A stretch of DNA of 64,000 nucleotides from Fragum whitleyi (GCA_948146395.1 OX411558.1:38452850-38516849); one strand, 5' to 3'; shown: positions 1 through 12,076, counted from the stretch's first letter. Notes: a model not told the origin generated them from the sequence alone. Numbers and translations: made by a program.

Positions 1-85
1 TATGTCCCTTGTAAACAGGTAACCAATTTTGCATGCGCAAAATAGATGTGGTGTTTTTGTTTTGTGAGTGAGAGAGATAGCTATA

Positions 86-484
86 ATTAAAACATCTAGA
101 AATTAACCCTCCTTCAGATCAAAATAATTCCAAATTATTCTATTAGCGCTCCATTCATTCACTTCAAACACTGGCTCGAATCGATCAAAAAGGCCCAAAG
201 ATCATTTGAAAACATTTCGAAATCGTTGAAGACGATCAAATTTGATTCAGATCGATCAAATTATTTTACGATTTTATTTGCTGGTGTATAATCTAAAGTG
301 TCTGATTGGTCCACGAAGACACATTTTCAGAAAAGTACGTATATCTTATTAAAGAGAGGCAATAAATATCGCTAGTTTTGTTCTCCTTGAATAAAATAAA
401 CGACAGTTGATAACCTCCCTTTAATTTCACTCAAAACTCACACCTTAAACTCATTCAATCTCATTCCGAAATAATTCATCATTT
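86..484 (-). mobile_element. M1 MITE copy, diverged, one end lost
   Basis: Matches M1 in reverse orientation: a worn TIR (AAAACATCTAGAAATTA), the inner GCGCTCCATTCATTC block, the GATTGGTCCACGAAGACAC block of the second M1 subfamily, and a central hairpin remnant with AATAAATATCGCTAGTTTTG. The far end runs into T-rich sequence and lacks a clear TIR. An old copy by its divergence. Confidence 0.7.
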
Positions 485-1802
485 TTTTTTATTTTTATTA
501 CTTTTTTTATTATTTTTTTCGGGGGGGGGGGGGGTTATTGATTTTTTATTTTTAATTTTGAAGATGGTTTCTAATTAAAGATTCCAATTCAAAAAAGGCT
601 CGGTCCTGTCTCGTCCGTACTTCAGGACATTGCAATTGATTATTGTAGCTTAAAATTGTGCATTTTACCAAAAGTTGCTATTGTTATTATGTTTTATTCA
701 TACTTACACGTATAGTCTTTATGAATATACATGAATAATCTTTTTTTTCCAATTGTTATTTATTAAATAATTATAATCATGCATACTTTCCTTGACACTC
801 AAAGTAATTAAAGGGACACATAATTTAGTACACAAGGAAGACATTCAAATGCGGAAAGGTTAAAAAAAAGAAACAAAGTTTTCCTGGAAATTCTTGTGAT
901 TTTATTTGTAAGTATGTCTGCATAGACAATAATGTTTGCATTTTTTAAGTAAGAAATAGAACAATTTGCTAAACGATATAATACATGTACGAGGGAAGTC
1001 ACAGAAGTTCTGTTTCTCGGAGGCTGCAGCTTCTAAGGAGGCCTTGAGACATATGCATTTGGAGACGTCACATAGCTTCATTTTCAAACGCTTTATCGCT
1101 TTAAAATGGGTTTGTCGTAAAGTTTAAAGCCAATCGAAAGTTAGCAATTAAGCAAAACTGCACCCTTATGTAACTGATGCATGATTTCAAGAAAACAAAC
1201 ACATCGACTCGGGTGAGGTTTTTTATTTACAATAAACACATCGACTCGGTCGAGGTTTTTTATTTATCTATTTAGGGCCCTTTGTTCTATTAGCAAACAC
1301 AGCCGGTCTAATAAATATTATTCGTGAGTACGTTCAACTATTTAAATTCTTGAAATATGAAGGTGATTTAAATTATTCCAGGACGAAAATAAAGGTCTTA
1401 AGTGTTTTGGCTCAGTACAATTATAGGAAACTTGATTTTCCAAGTATAAGTCCTACGATGCATCTGTTTTGCTGAGACTAACCGGGAGCATAAGATAGGC
1501 TGGTATTTCAGCTCGGCTATTTTCGGAGAAAACCAAAGGTATTGTCCTCACCATTGCCTAGGCGTTTGCGTGACAAACTTGAGCCTTGTTCACAACTTCA
1601 CAAAATATTGCGCGTGTCTTCACCATCACAAGAGCTATCCAGACTTTCAATGGGAATAATTCTGAAAGCATAATGGTAAAGAGGCATGTCCCTTTTTCGA
1701 CTAAGGTGTTTTGCATTATCCAACAGCTGCAACCGAGTGCTGGCACCCATTCTTGGCGCTATTGTTAAACTTGTCAGGATTTCTTCAAACGTTGAACAAG
1801 TA
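485..1802. other. No gene seen; G14 tract and a short tandem duplication
   Basis: A T-rich run ends in a 14-base G homopolymer at 521-534. At about 1198-1265 a roughly 40-bp unit containing ACATCGACTCGG and GAGGTTTTTTATTTA is present twice. Short open frames here have no recognisable motif. Nothing else is supported. Confidence 0.5.
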
Positions 1803-2208
1803 TAATAAATAATATTGACATTCAGCTCGATCAAAGCCTTCAAATAGATCACAAAGCGCTCAGCTCACTCATTCCAAACACCCATTAAAAAACGCTCCGT
1901 AATTGGTCGAAAACATTTTGAATTCCATCGGAGCGATCACGTTTTCTTTCTTAACTATTAAATCAGAGCATGGTTTAATTGACTGGTGTGGATTTTAAAG
2001 AGTCTAATTGGCCTGTGAAGACACAAAAACAGAAAAGTATGTATATGTTTAAAAGGGAGGTAATAAATATTGCTTATTGCGACCAAGTTGATGATAATGT
2101 ATTACCTCCCTTAATTTTATTCAAAACTCGCTCCACACAGTAATTCAATACAATTCCAAATGCATTCCAAACTCTTTCGACTTATCAGTTTCACAATATT
2201 TCTAACTC
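1803..2208 (-). mobile_element. M1 MITE copy, second subfamily
   Basis: Reverse-oriented M1 with a worn left end (AATATTGACATTCAGCTCG), the GACTGGTGTGGATTTTAAAG and GACACAAAAACAGAAAAG blocks of the second subfamily, an AAAGGGAGGTAATAAATATT...TATTACCTCCC centre, and a decayed right TIR (CAGTTTCACAATATTTCTAA). Confidence 0.75.
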
Positions 2209-3096
2209 TAATTCGCCAGACAGGCTAAGTGGAAATTGTTGACCCTTCACAACTTTTCAAAAAGAGGACGATCTATGTATTTGTTCCAAGATCGAATTAT
2301 CAGAGATTATTTACCCTTGAACTTGAAATGTGTTACATTGACGTCATTCGACTGTTATTTCAGTTAATATCCTTTATAGGTGTACAATCCTTATATTGGA
2401 TGATATTTAAGTCGGATTCTCACTTGGCTCAAATAATTGGAAAATCTTATTCTTACAGTAATGAGTGAATAGACATTACAAATCGATTGTTTGATTATTT
2501 AGACACTTTGTACAGTATTTCATTGAACCCTAATTATGATAAATCGATGATTGATGTAAGAATTACTGTCTTAAATTACGCCCTTGTTTAAACGAAGGTT
2601 TGGCAATTTTGCCCTTTCATTTCCGATGAATTTACGATACATCGTTTGATACTTGTAATACCAAACAATTTTGGAACTTTTGAATGATAGGAACCAGTTT
2701 GTTTTGTTTCTATTTCCATCTTATAGCTTCATCCCAGGCCGTCAACTGAAACAATGCCTTTTCTTCGACAACTTTTAACAATATATTTGACTCCATATTC
2801 CACATTGCATATATGTCCAGCTGTTTTAATGCCAAAGTATGTTATGATGCAACTAAACTATGGTGTTCTTAACTTAACGGACCGAAAAGATCGTCCAGAC
2901 AAACTTCAAGGACAAATCTATTTACAAATTTCTATCAACACATCGCATTTATTTCGGGGAATCATGTGATTAGATTTGTTATGTACGTCCGGCTTTGATT
3001 AGGACACAGACAATATTGTTAGCATCTGCTATTTTGACTGCAATTTTGTCTAAGTCAAAGAGTACTTTTTGTCCACTTTCAAATTGTAATCGAAAA
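2209..3096. other. No recognisable feature
   Basis: AT-rich sequence with short open frames only. Around 2310-2345 the string CCTTGAACTTGA followed by CATTGACGTCAT recalls sequence near 14,760-14,800 and 23,220-23,260, so a very old dispersed repeat is possible. It could not be delimited. Confidence 0.4.
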
Positions 3097-4087
3097 ACAA
3101 GAGGACTATTGTGATTCTATATCGCTCAAATGCGTCTCTGACCACTTGGACTTCACCGGAATGAGATCGAAAGATGTCCTTTTCTAGGGAGAAAATGTTT
3201 ATCATTTTACAGTGCCCTGGACTGTTTCCAAATTATTGCTTAAAGATTTCCTACTGTAAAATTGGGTGCACATGGACTGAGTACATGTATATTATCCTCA
3301 GAACATGATATGAACAACTTCATAATGGTAAATTTAATGAAGCTAAACACGCTTTTTCTGTCTATTTCCCTTCTGGTTTCAGAGAAAAAGATCTAATATG
3401 ATTTCAAAATTTTTCAATGTATAATAGGCCAATGCGGAGCACAAATTTGACACTAGGGGTATGGTATGTACAATCCTGATTAAGGTTGATTATATAATAA
3501 TACACACCAATTATTAAAGCCGCATGCCTGTTGGTTTCTGAAAAAAAAGTTTATTTGAAGATTTTCGCTCTTTGTTTCTATTTGAAATGCGATATGCCAG
3601 GGCGGTGTCCAAATATAAATCATGATATGAGCAAACTAAGTAGAGGTCCACTAGATGATGCAACATACAAAAAATTAAGCTGTCCGCCTTTTGGATACAG
3701 AGAAGAAGTTGTTTGTTGAAAAGTTTCACTCTCTTTTTATCTTTAACGGAAAGCAACCGGTCGGACCCCAAATATGAATAAACTAAGTAGAGGTCCACTT
3801 GATGAGGCTTCATACACAAATGAAAGCTGTCTGCTTTCTGGTTTCAGAGAAGTTTTTTTTGTAAGATTTTACTATAACCCCTTTTTGGTGCAGTGACAAC
3901 CAGAGTTAAGTATTCATTTCGATTATTTGAACAACTATGGTAGAGCTTGACCCAAGAAATATCTCTGCCCAATTTGATCAAGGTAAGCCCACCGGTCTAC
4001 GAGGAGAATATGATAAAGGAATCGTGGACGAGAGCCATTGGACGGTTACAATAGCTCATCTTGAGCACTTCGTGTCCAGGTAAGCTA
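3097..4087 (+). mobile_element. Helentron/HINE-like element (family H), diverged
   Basis: The left end AACAAGAGGACTATTGTGAT leads to a worn TATATCGCTCA motif. The right end carries AATAGCTCATCTTGAGCACT and a TTCGTG loop, then CAGGTAAGCTA, the family's terminal hairpin. Between them are about three degenerate direct repeats of roughly 155 bp sharing AAACTAAGTAGAGGTCCACT (near 3,630 and 3,783) and CTGGTTTCAGAGAA. The next H element starts at once at 4,088, so the two abut head to tail. Assignment to Helentrons is by structure only. Confidence 0.6.
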
Positions 4088-5876
4088 AACAAGAGGGCCA
4101 CAGTGGCCCTAAATCGCTCACCTGAATGAACTGTCGAAAATAGTTTAAAGTAGATTTAGAAAGGATGAAGAATTCTTACCAAATTTCAGGTCGATTGGGC
4201 AAAAATTATGCCTCTACACTGCTTACAAGGTTTTTCTAATATTTGACCCCGTGACCTCATTTTTGACCCAGCTTGACCCAATTCCGAACTTGTCCGAGAT
4301 TTCATCAAGATGATCATTCTGACCAAATTTCAAGTTGATTGGGCAAAAAATGTGGCCTCTAGAGTGTCTACAAGGTTTTTCTAAGAATTGACCCTGTGAC
4401 CTCATTTTTGACCCCACTTGACCCAATTTCAAACTTGTGCGAGATTACATCAAAACAATAATTCTGACAAAATTTCAGGTTGATTCGGCAAAAAATATGG
4501 CCTCTAGAGTGTCTACAAGGTTTTTCTAAGAATTGACCCTGTGACCTCATTTTTGACCCCACTTGACCCAATTTCAAACTTGTGCGAGATTACATCAAAA
4601 CAATAATTCTGACAAAATTTCAGGTTGATTCGGCAAAAAATATGGCCTCTAGAGTGTCTACAAGGTTTTTCTAAGAATTGACCCTGTGACCTCATTTTTG
4701 ACCCCACTTAACCCAATTCTGATCTTGTCCGAGATTTCATCAAGACAATCATTCTGACCAAATTTCAGGTTGATTGGGCACAAAATATGGCTTTTAGAGT
4801 GTCTACAAGGTTTTTCTAAGAATTGACCCCGTGACCTCATTTTTGACCCCACTTGACCCAATTTTGAACTTGTACGAGATTTTATCAAGACAATCATTCT
4901 GACCAAATTTCAGGTTGATTGGGCAAAAAATATGGCTTCTAGAGTGTCTACAAGGTTTTTCTAAGAATTGACCCCATGACCTCATTTTTGACCCCACTTG
5001 ACCCAATTTCAAACTTGTGCGAGATTTAATCAAGACAATCATTCTGGCAAAATTTCAGGTTGATTGGACAAAAAATACGGCTTCTAGAGTGTCTTCAAGG
5101 TTTTTCTAAGATTTGACCCCGTGACCTCATTTTTGACCCAACTTGACCCAATTTCGAACTTGTCCGAGATTTTATCAAGATGATCATTCTGACCAAATTT
5201 CAGGCTGATTGGGAAAAAAATGTGGCCTCTAGAGTGTCTACAAGGTTTTTCTAAGAATTGACCCTGTGACCTCATTTTTGACCCCACTTGACCCAATTTC
5301 GAACTTGTACGAGATTTTATCAAGACAATCATTCTGATCGAATTTCAGGTTGATTGGGCAAAAAATATTGCTTCTAGAGTGTCTACAAGGTTTTTCTAAG
5401 ATTTGACCCCGTGACCTCATTTTTGACCCCACTTGACCCAATTTCGAACTTGTCCGAGATTTCATCAAGATGATCATTCTGACCAAATTTCAGGCTGATT
5501 GGGAAAAAAATGTGGCCTCTAGAGTGTCTACAAGGTTTTTCTAAGAATTGACCCTGTGACCTCATTTTTGACCCCACTTGACCCAATTTCGAACTTGTCC
5601 GAGATTTTATCAAGACAATCATTCTGATCGAATTTCAGGTTGATTGGGCAAAAAATATTGCTTCTAGAGTGTCTACAAGGTTTTTCTAAGATTTGACCCC
5701 GTGACCTCATTTTTGACCCCACTTGACCTAATTTCGAACTTGTCCGAGGGGCAAAAAATGTTGCCTCTAGAGTGTCTACAAGGTAAATGTTGTCGACACA
5801 CGACGCACGACGGACGACGGACATCACGCGACCACAAAAGCTCACCTTGAGCACTTCGTGCTTAGGTGAGCTAAAA
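4088..5876 (+). mobile_element. Helentron/HINE-like element with 145-bp core array
   Basis: Left end AACAAGAGGGCCACAGTGGC forms a small hairpin (AGGGCCAC pairs with GTGGCCCT) and is followed by ATCGCTCACCTGA. A tandem array of a 145-bp unit fills the middle. Then comes a short CGACGGA-type microsatellite (about 5,797-5,823) and a right end of AGCTCACCTTGAGCAC-TTCG-GTGCTTAGGTGAGCT followed by AAAA. GCTCACCTGA at the left end is the inverse of TCAGGTGAGC at the right ends of sister copies, as in subterminal inverted repeats. This architecture is known from bivalve Pearl/HINE-type elements. No transposase is encoded, so it would need a partner. Confidence 0.7.
4180..5785 (+). repeat. 145-bp tandem array, about 11 units, with 290-bp higher-order period
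   Basis: The anchor GTGTCTACAAGGTTTTTCTA recurs every 145 bp (about 4,369, 4,514, 4,659, 4,804, 4,949, 5,094, 5,239, 5,384, 5,529, 5,674). Units at 4,369 and 4,514 are nearly identical. From 5,094 on, two unit types alternate (one with GGCTGATTGGGAAAAAA, one with GATCGAATTTCAGGTTG), giving a 290-bp dimer repeated twice. Overlapping open frames of 64-123 codons on the minus strand are by-products, because 145 is not a multiple of three. Confidence 0.9.
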
Positions 5877-7117
5877 AGGAAATATAAGAAAGGGCACATT
5901 ATTTTACCGAATTTTTATTTCTTTTGTTTAAACTGAATGTACATGGTGTAATCTTAAGCTTGAAGAATCTAAATATGGTGTTTGTGACTATAAACATTTT
6001 GTTGTACTTTAAGCGACGCGTTTCTATTTTGCTAAGCAAATAAATATTATTTTCTTGCTTTCAGAATATAATTCAAAATATGGTCATCTTTATTATTAAA
6101 GCAAAGGTCTTTCACCATATTAAGGTAGATTAGATTACTGAATCGGGGATTCGGAAAAGAAATTGGTGTGTGTGTGGGGGGGGGGGGGGAGGGTTCTGAG
6201 AAAAGACGGGGAAGTGGGATGAAGTGTTTGATTTGTAGGAAAATGAATGAAAAAACAAACCAAACAAGAATACTGCATTGCTTTCTAGGCATTCCAAGAA
6301 ATTTAAAACTTATTTCTTTAGTCTGCCAGAACATTTTTTTCCGAAAATTGAACTGGAAAGGTTGCATGGGATGATAACGTGAATTTATGTTGACTTAAGT
6401 GAGGTAGCAACCTGAATGTATTAAGTCTATTTGTGCGCGTGAAAATATATAAGTGCAATAATAAAAGTATGCAAACAAAAAAAAATATCGCATACTTGCC
6501 TCCCGATCAAATGCATAGTGAGACACAGAGACAATATCAAAGTATATAATAAAACTTCTTTGGCGAAAAATATTCCACTTTTGACTATAGAACTAATAAC
6601 TGTTAGTAACTAATTACATCCCTCTATTAAAAAAGCTCTTTCTCCCCAATATCATGGCAGATGATAACAACATTATCTCTCTCGTAATCGAAGTCAGACA
6701 AAACTAACAAATTTAATCATATCATTCCCCATAGCAAATGCGATGTGTTAATGTAATTGTGTGGATTCACCAATACTTGAACTTTGTTTTGATGGAATTA
6801 AGGATATTTCTCGAACGTCGACAATTATTTAAACATTTATTATTTCTTTAGTATTTCTTTATCTCCGAATTTAGTAGCAGAACCGATTAGGCGAAAGATA
6901 ATCCATATATTGTCACTCGCACAGAGTTTGGTACGTGCTAATGTACACGAGCCATTTTAGTCAGAAAAGTACATTGTCCGAAGTGGCAAGACAAAACGGT
7001 GCCCAGATTGCCGCCATGTGTACTGAAATTATACGCAAGATTTGGGGTTGATTGGCAAGAGATTTTTGTTTTCTGATACAAGCACAGAAAAAACTTTCCT
7101 ACGAAAAACATTTAAAA
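5877..7117. other. No gene seen; G14 tract
   Basis: AT-rich unique sequence. A (TG)n stretch runs into a 14-base G homopolymer at 6176-6189. No motif, splice-flanked exon or repeat end was recognised. Confidence 0.5.
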
Positions 7118-8871
7118 AACAAGAAGATCATTGCCCCTAAAGCGCTCACCTGAGGTATATAGTTGACAAAGGTGGAATAGAGTCAACACTACATATTTGA
7201 AATTCATTACTTGCATACAAATAATCTAATAAGTCAAGAAGATGCACATTAGAGTCAAATGTGCTGCCTCTTAAATGATTTTTTTTGTATTTGAAGGTGA
7301 CAAAGTTTTGGCCCGCTTTAAAACTTTCATAAGATTTCTAGAAAAACATTGTGACCAAGATGCAGAATTTTCAATCCAAGAGTGCAAACAAGGATTTTGA
7401 TAAATTTGATCCATTGATCCATAATTGACCCCAAATGACCAAATTCCGAACTTGTCCTAGATTTAATGGATACAAACATTCTGACCAAGTTACAAAACAT
7501 TATAGTTAAATATGTGACCTCCAAAGTGTTACATGTAACTAGGTTTTACTTCTAAAATTTGACACATTGACCGCATTTTCCCCAGTTGAACTAATTTCGA
7601 ACTGGAACTAGATATCATAAAGACTAACATTCTTACCAAAGTTCAAATCTTTTGGGCCAAAAATATGACCTAAAGAATGCATACAAGGTTTGCTAAATTT
7701 TTACCCCATTTTGACCCCACTTGATCCAATTTCCATATTTACATTCTGACATGGTTTCAAGACATTTGCGCCAATTGACATCTGATTAGTACACATTTTT
7801 TTTTTTTTTTTTTAAATTTTACCCTTTGAACCCATTTTTACCACACTTGAGCCAATTTCAAACTTGATCCAGATCCAATGGAGACAAACATTCTGACGTA
7901 AGTTCAAGATAATAGAGCCAGAATGTAGTCTGTAGAATCCTCAAAGTTTTTTTTTTCTTTTTTAATATGACCCTTTAAAAACATTTTTTGACCCACTTTA
8001 CCCTATTTTGAACTTTAACTACATTTCTCAATGACAAGCATTCTGATCGAGTTTCAAGATCATTGAACCAAAAAAGTGGCCTCTAGAGTGCACACAGGGT
8101 TTTTCTAAGACTTGACCTCATGATCTCTTTTCCTACTCATTTGATCCGATTTCGAAGTTGACTTAGATTTCATAGAAAGAAATATTCTGACAAAATTTCA
8201 ATCTTTTTGAACTAAGAGTTTACCTTCTAGAGTGCCCACAATTTTTTTCTAAGATTTCACCCAACTTTTGAACTAACTTAACTAAACTTCAAACTTGACC
8301 TAGATGTTATGAAAGCAACCATTCTGACCAAGTTTAAAGACATTTGAGTGCGCACAAGGAATTTCTAAAATTTGACCCTTGACCCCATTTTTTGACCCAC
8401 TTGACAATATTTCAAATTTCACCAAAATTTGATGGAGCCAAACATTCTGTCCAACCAAGTTTCAGGACAATTGGGACAAAAATAAGGTTATTCAAAAATT
8501 TGACCCCTTGACCTCATTTTTGACCCCAATTAACCCAATTTCAAACCTGACCCAGATTGGATTGAGACGAACATTTTGACCAACTTTCAAGATATTTGAG
8601 CCAAAAATGTGGCCTAAAGAGTGCACTCATTTTTTTCTCTTAAATTTGACCCTTTGATCCCTTTTTTGAACCCACTTGACACTATTTCAATCTTGACCGA
8701 GACTTGATGGAGACAAAAAATCTGACAAAGTTTTAAGACATTTAAGCCAAGTATGTGGCCTCTATAGAGGGCACACAAGGTAAAAGCTGTCGATGGACGA
8801 CTGACGATGGACATATCCCGATCACAATAGCTCACCTTGATGGAAATTGATTTGCGCAACGTGCTCAGGGG
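7118..8871 (+). mobile_element. Helentron/HINE-like element, old and degenerate
   Basis: Left end AACAAGAAGATCATTGCCCC and GCGCTCACCTGAGG. The interior is a worn version of the same roughly 145-bp core (repeated TTGACCCCA, ACTTGACCCAATTTC, TCATTCTGACC, GTGGCCTCTAGAGTG). The right part has GACGGACGACTGACGATGGA and ATCACAATAGCTCACCTTGA, with the terminal hairpin interrupted. Much more diverged than the arrays at 4.1 and 57.7 kb, so probably an older insertion. Confidence 0.65.
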
Positions 8872-9546
8872 GAGATTTTCGGAGACCGTCATCCGTCGTA
8901 AACTTCCTTAAAACTTCTACTCCTCCTGTATCGCTGGGCCAATTTCAATGAAATTTCCCAGAACGTTCCTCGAGTGACCAACTTTGAAAATTGTTCGCGA
9001 AAGTCTGATTAACCCATAAATATTGGCGTTGCAGGGCGTGGCATTTTTTTTCACCTTGAAATCTTTGAACGGCATTTATTTTGACAAAATTTCATTGACA
9101 TCGCCCAGTGGATAAGGAAGAAATATCGTTCAAAGATTTCACAGTGAAAAATACCGAGCCCTGCCATGCCCAAATTTATGGGCCAATCAGAATTTCGCGG
9201 AAAATTTCGGAGGGGGGTCACCTAAGGACCATTTTGACAAAATTGCATAGAAATCAGCCCAGTGGTTTAGAAGATGCCGTCATTTTCAAAAATTGGTCAC
9301 GAAAATATTATTGGCCCATAAATATGGGCTTGACATGGTGTACCTATTTTCACTTAAAATCTTCCTAACCACTGAGTAAATTTCAATGAAGCATTATCGT
9401 AATGTCCCCTTGATGATCCTTTTAAACAATGTTCTCTAAAATTTGATTGGCCAATAAATAAGGGTGTGGCTTTTTTCACTTTGAATTCTTATAACATCTC
9501 ATCTCAATTCAGGTAAGCTATTAAGGACCATTTCCGTCCTCTTGTT
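8872..9546 (-). mobile_element. Helentron/HINE-like element, inverted, different core
   Basis: Read on the minus strand it starts at 9,546 with AACAAGAGGACGGAAATGGT, then TAGCTTACCTGAATTGAG. It has a core of about 150-200 bp degenerate repeats that share GGCCAATCAGAATTT, CCCATAAATATGGG and a CCCAGTGG block, and ends near ACGACGGATGACGGTCTCC. It is fused tail to tail with the element at 7,118-8,871. A sister copy lies at 25.9-26.45 kb in the same orientation. Confidence 0.6.
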
Positions 9547-10279
9547 TAAATATGTGTCTACTGGTACCGTTTTTGATAATTTCCGGTAATGGATTCGAGT
9601 GTACTCTTGAAATAGAAAGCCGTATACTCAATTCTCAATCCTTTAATGAAAGGAATATAAAATTTTGATGTATTTGTTCTTGTATTGAACGACATAGATT
9701 TCTTTTTAAATCCAGATTTTAGATTTTCGAGACATTTGCTGTTATCGATATCGCATAATTGATTTGGTCTAATTTGTTTGACTCCTCTTTCGATATCAAG
9801 AAAATCTAGCTTATTAAATTCAAATAAGTTATACTGTGTCTTTGGGATAAGACAAGGATAACTCGAACAACTTTATTTTGTGAAATCTGCAGTTTTTTTT
9901 AGTTGTTTAGGTAAGTCATTGTACAGGCAAGTACAAGCGTTTACAAAATGGCATTGTATCAGATCCTTTTAACATGTTTAAAGAAAATTACGTCATAATT
10001 TCGATAGAGGAGAATTAACTGGTTATGTCCGATATGAAAACTATTTTACGAGAATGCGTTATTAGGCGTCAGGACTCCCAATTTGTAATGTTGAACCCCT
10101 ATGCAGATATCCTTAACCTGTTGCAAGGCTTCATTGAATTAGTAGTCCGAGAAGGGGCCAAGATTCTTGAATAAAAGAAGTTCCTCCAGTGAAACTGAAA
10201 AGTGGTGATATCGTCATTACATTTGAAAAAAAAAAAACAATATTTCACTGCCAGGAATGTAATAAATTTTAATCTGAAA
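9547..10279. other. No recognisable feature
   Basis: AT-rich sequence between the H-element block and the start of the segmental duplication. No repeat ends, long open frame or RNA gene was recognised. Confidence 0.5.
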
Positions 10280-10819
10280 CCGTTAAAACGTTACTATCAT
10301 TTAAATGTCGCCCATCCTGCTAATAAAATATATATTTTTCTCATTTTAAAGTCATCCCCTTGTCAATTTCTCGATATTCTTTACTGTAAGTGTTTCTTTG
10401 CGATATATGCGTTTTATAAACGAAAATACGCATACTATACAACATCAAATAAAGTAGGTTATCACTACCTTTATCGTTTATAATGTCATTAACACGATTT
10501 GTAATCTTTTGGGTTAAGGAAAAGGAGAATAAGGTTAACTTTTCAGTTCCTATTGCAATGCAAATGAGGAGATAAATAGTAATTTTCCCGTTCGGATTAA
10601 CATAGTTTCTTTCATATCAAAGATAACGAGAAAGGTCTTTTTTAACCATGAATTAAGCGAAATTTTTATTGTATATAATGAGGTTAATAATTAATCGAAT
10701 TATTTATTTCTAATATTAACATTCTTTTGCCGTGCCCTTTCCGAAAAAGTAATTTTGTCTCATTATAATGTTATATAGGATAAATTAACAAGACTAAAGT
10801 AGGCAGGGTATATCAAGTT

Positions 10820-11712
10820 CAGTTAACAACATGGTGGATGAAATAAGCGATATGTAATACCCCCCTTAAAGATACTCTTTCACAGATTGGAAAAATGTGA
10901 TTTTGGGAAAATTCGTAAAATCAATCGGAAGTAACGACCTTATCTTTTTGAAGCCCTTAGAATAATAAGATTCAATCGGGTAATGCATGGAAAGAAAGGC
11001 CGATAATCCAGAATTAGGCGAATTTCACTCTGAAAAATAAAGCAACTACTAACGTCTTAAAAATAATTCTTCAATTTCGAGCTAACTATTTCCGTATGTT
11101 CATTCCGCATGTTTGTCTTTTTCAATTAAAGATTAAGCTAAAAATGACAGCTGGAAACTTCATATCATTACAAGCAAAATGATAGATTTTTTTACGGAAA
11201 GTAACGATTTTGTTATTTATAGACTCGAAATAAATAGACTGAATCCCTTACTGATCTTGACGCTTCGAAAAAATAAGTTACACAATTATTGAATTATGTT
11301 TTTCTTAGTGTCAATGACCTTAGGCTATTCTTAATCGTCTAAAAATACACATATTTCTGAAATTAAGAACGAGTTTTTATATTTTTCTTTGAAAAACTGT
11401 GAAAGAGCAGCTTTAAGGATGAAACCAATCACTCTCCACTTTGTGTGTCTTCACGTAACAATCATGCTCTTCAAAATCCACACCAGCCAAAGTATATCGT
11501 GGAATAATTTGATCAATTTCAATGAAATGTTGATCGTTTTCAACGATTTCGGGTGTTTTTGGGTGATTGGAGTGAGTGTTTGGAATGAATGAATGAATGA
11601 ATGATTGATTGATTGATTGAATGGATGAATGAATTAATGAATGAATGAATGAATGAAGAAACGCTGAGAGAGAGATTTAAATGAATGTCAATTTCACGAT
11701 GTTACTAGCTGT
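10820..11712 (+). mobile_element. M1 MITE copy, second subfamily, interrupted
   Basis: The left TIR CAGTTAACAACATGGTGGAT at 10,820 is at the same site as the intact copy at 20,209 in the duplicate. After about 45 bp the match breaks and resumes near 11,425 (CACTTTGTGTGTCTTCACGT), running to the right TIR ending ACTAGCTG at 11,712. The roughly 550 bp between is unique AT-rich sequence, either inserted or replaced. Confidence 0.72.
11582..11662 (+). repeat. GAAT/TGAT tetranucleotide microsatellite inside M1
   Basis: A run of GAAT and TGAT units occupies the place where other M1 copies carry only GAATGAATGAATGG. It looks like expansion of that built-in seed. Confidence 0.9.
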
Positions 11713-11740
11713 GGCTAGAAAGTTTCACAATGATATTGAA

Positions 11741-12076
11741 GACTCGTTGGTCAACTGGTAAGCTAGCCCGGCTCGTATTTTAGTGTTTGTGAGTTCGAGC
11801 CCAAATCAGAGTCGGGTAGTGTATTTGAATTGGACACTTTACAGGCTGATCCCAAGTCAATCGATCTTTAAAAGTGGTTAGCTGTAGTTAAAACCAATTG
11901 CCTGTCTCTCTCTAGTTTGGTGTGCATGAAACAGATTGGTTAAACATCAGTTTGGAAAAGGTTCTCACTATGTCGGCCAGTGAAATAACCAAGATTGGCA
12001 GCCGATCCCGGGAATCGAACACGGGACCTTTTGGTCAGATGACCGATTCACCACCTCTCGACCAAGGACACCAGTG
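11741..12076 (+). mobile_element. tRNA-like SINE pair, inverted heads
   Basis: The left part has Pol III-like boxes: TTGGTCAACTGGTAAGC (A box) and GTGAGTTCGAGCCC (B box). The right part read on the minus strand has CTTGGTCGAGAGGTGG (A box) and GTGTTCGATTCCCGGG (B box). Two tRNA-like heads therefore face each other about 190 bp apart. Acceptor stems do not pair, so neither is a functional tRNA. The same arrangement is present at 20,671-20,978. Confidence 0.6.

Noticed and set aside
4223..5899. A repeated minus-strand protein of 64-123 residues over the 145-bp array (also 57.9-59.6 kb)
   Set aside because: The unit length is not a multiple of three, so frames shift each unit and overlap one another; the wording is shared with untranslated degenerate copies at 7.3-8.8 kb.
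12000..12076. A functional tRNA gene on the minus strand
   Set aside because: The B box is good, but the acceptor stem does not pair and the anticodon arm is irregular; its partner head and duplicate copy mark it as SINE-derived.
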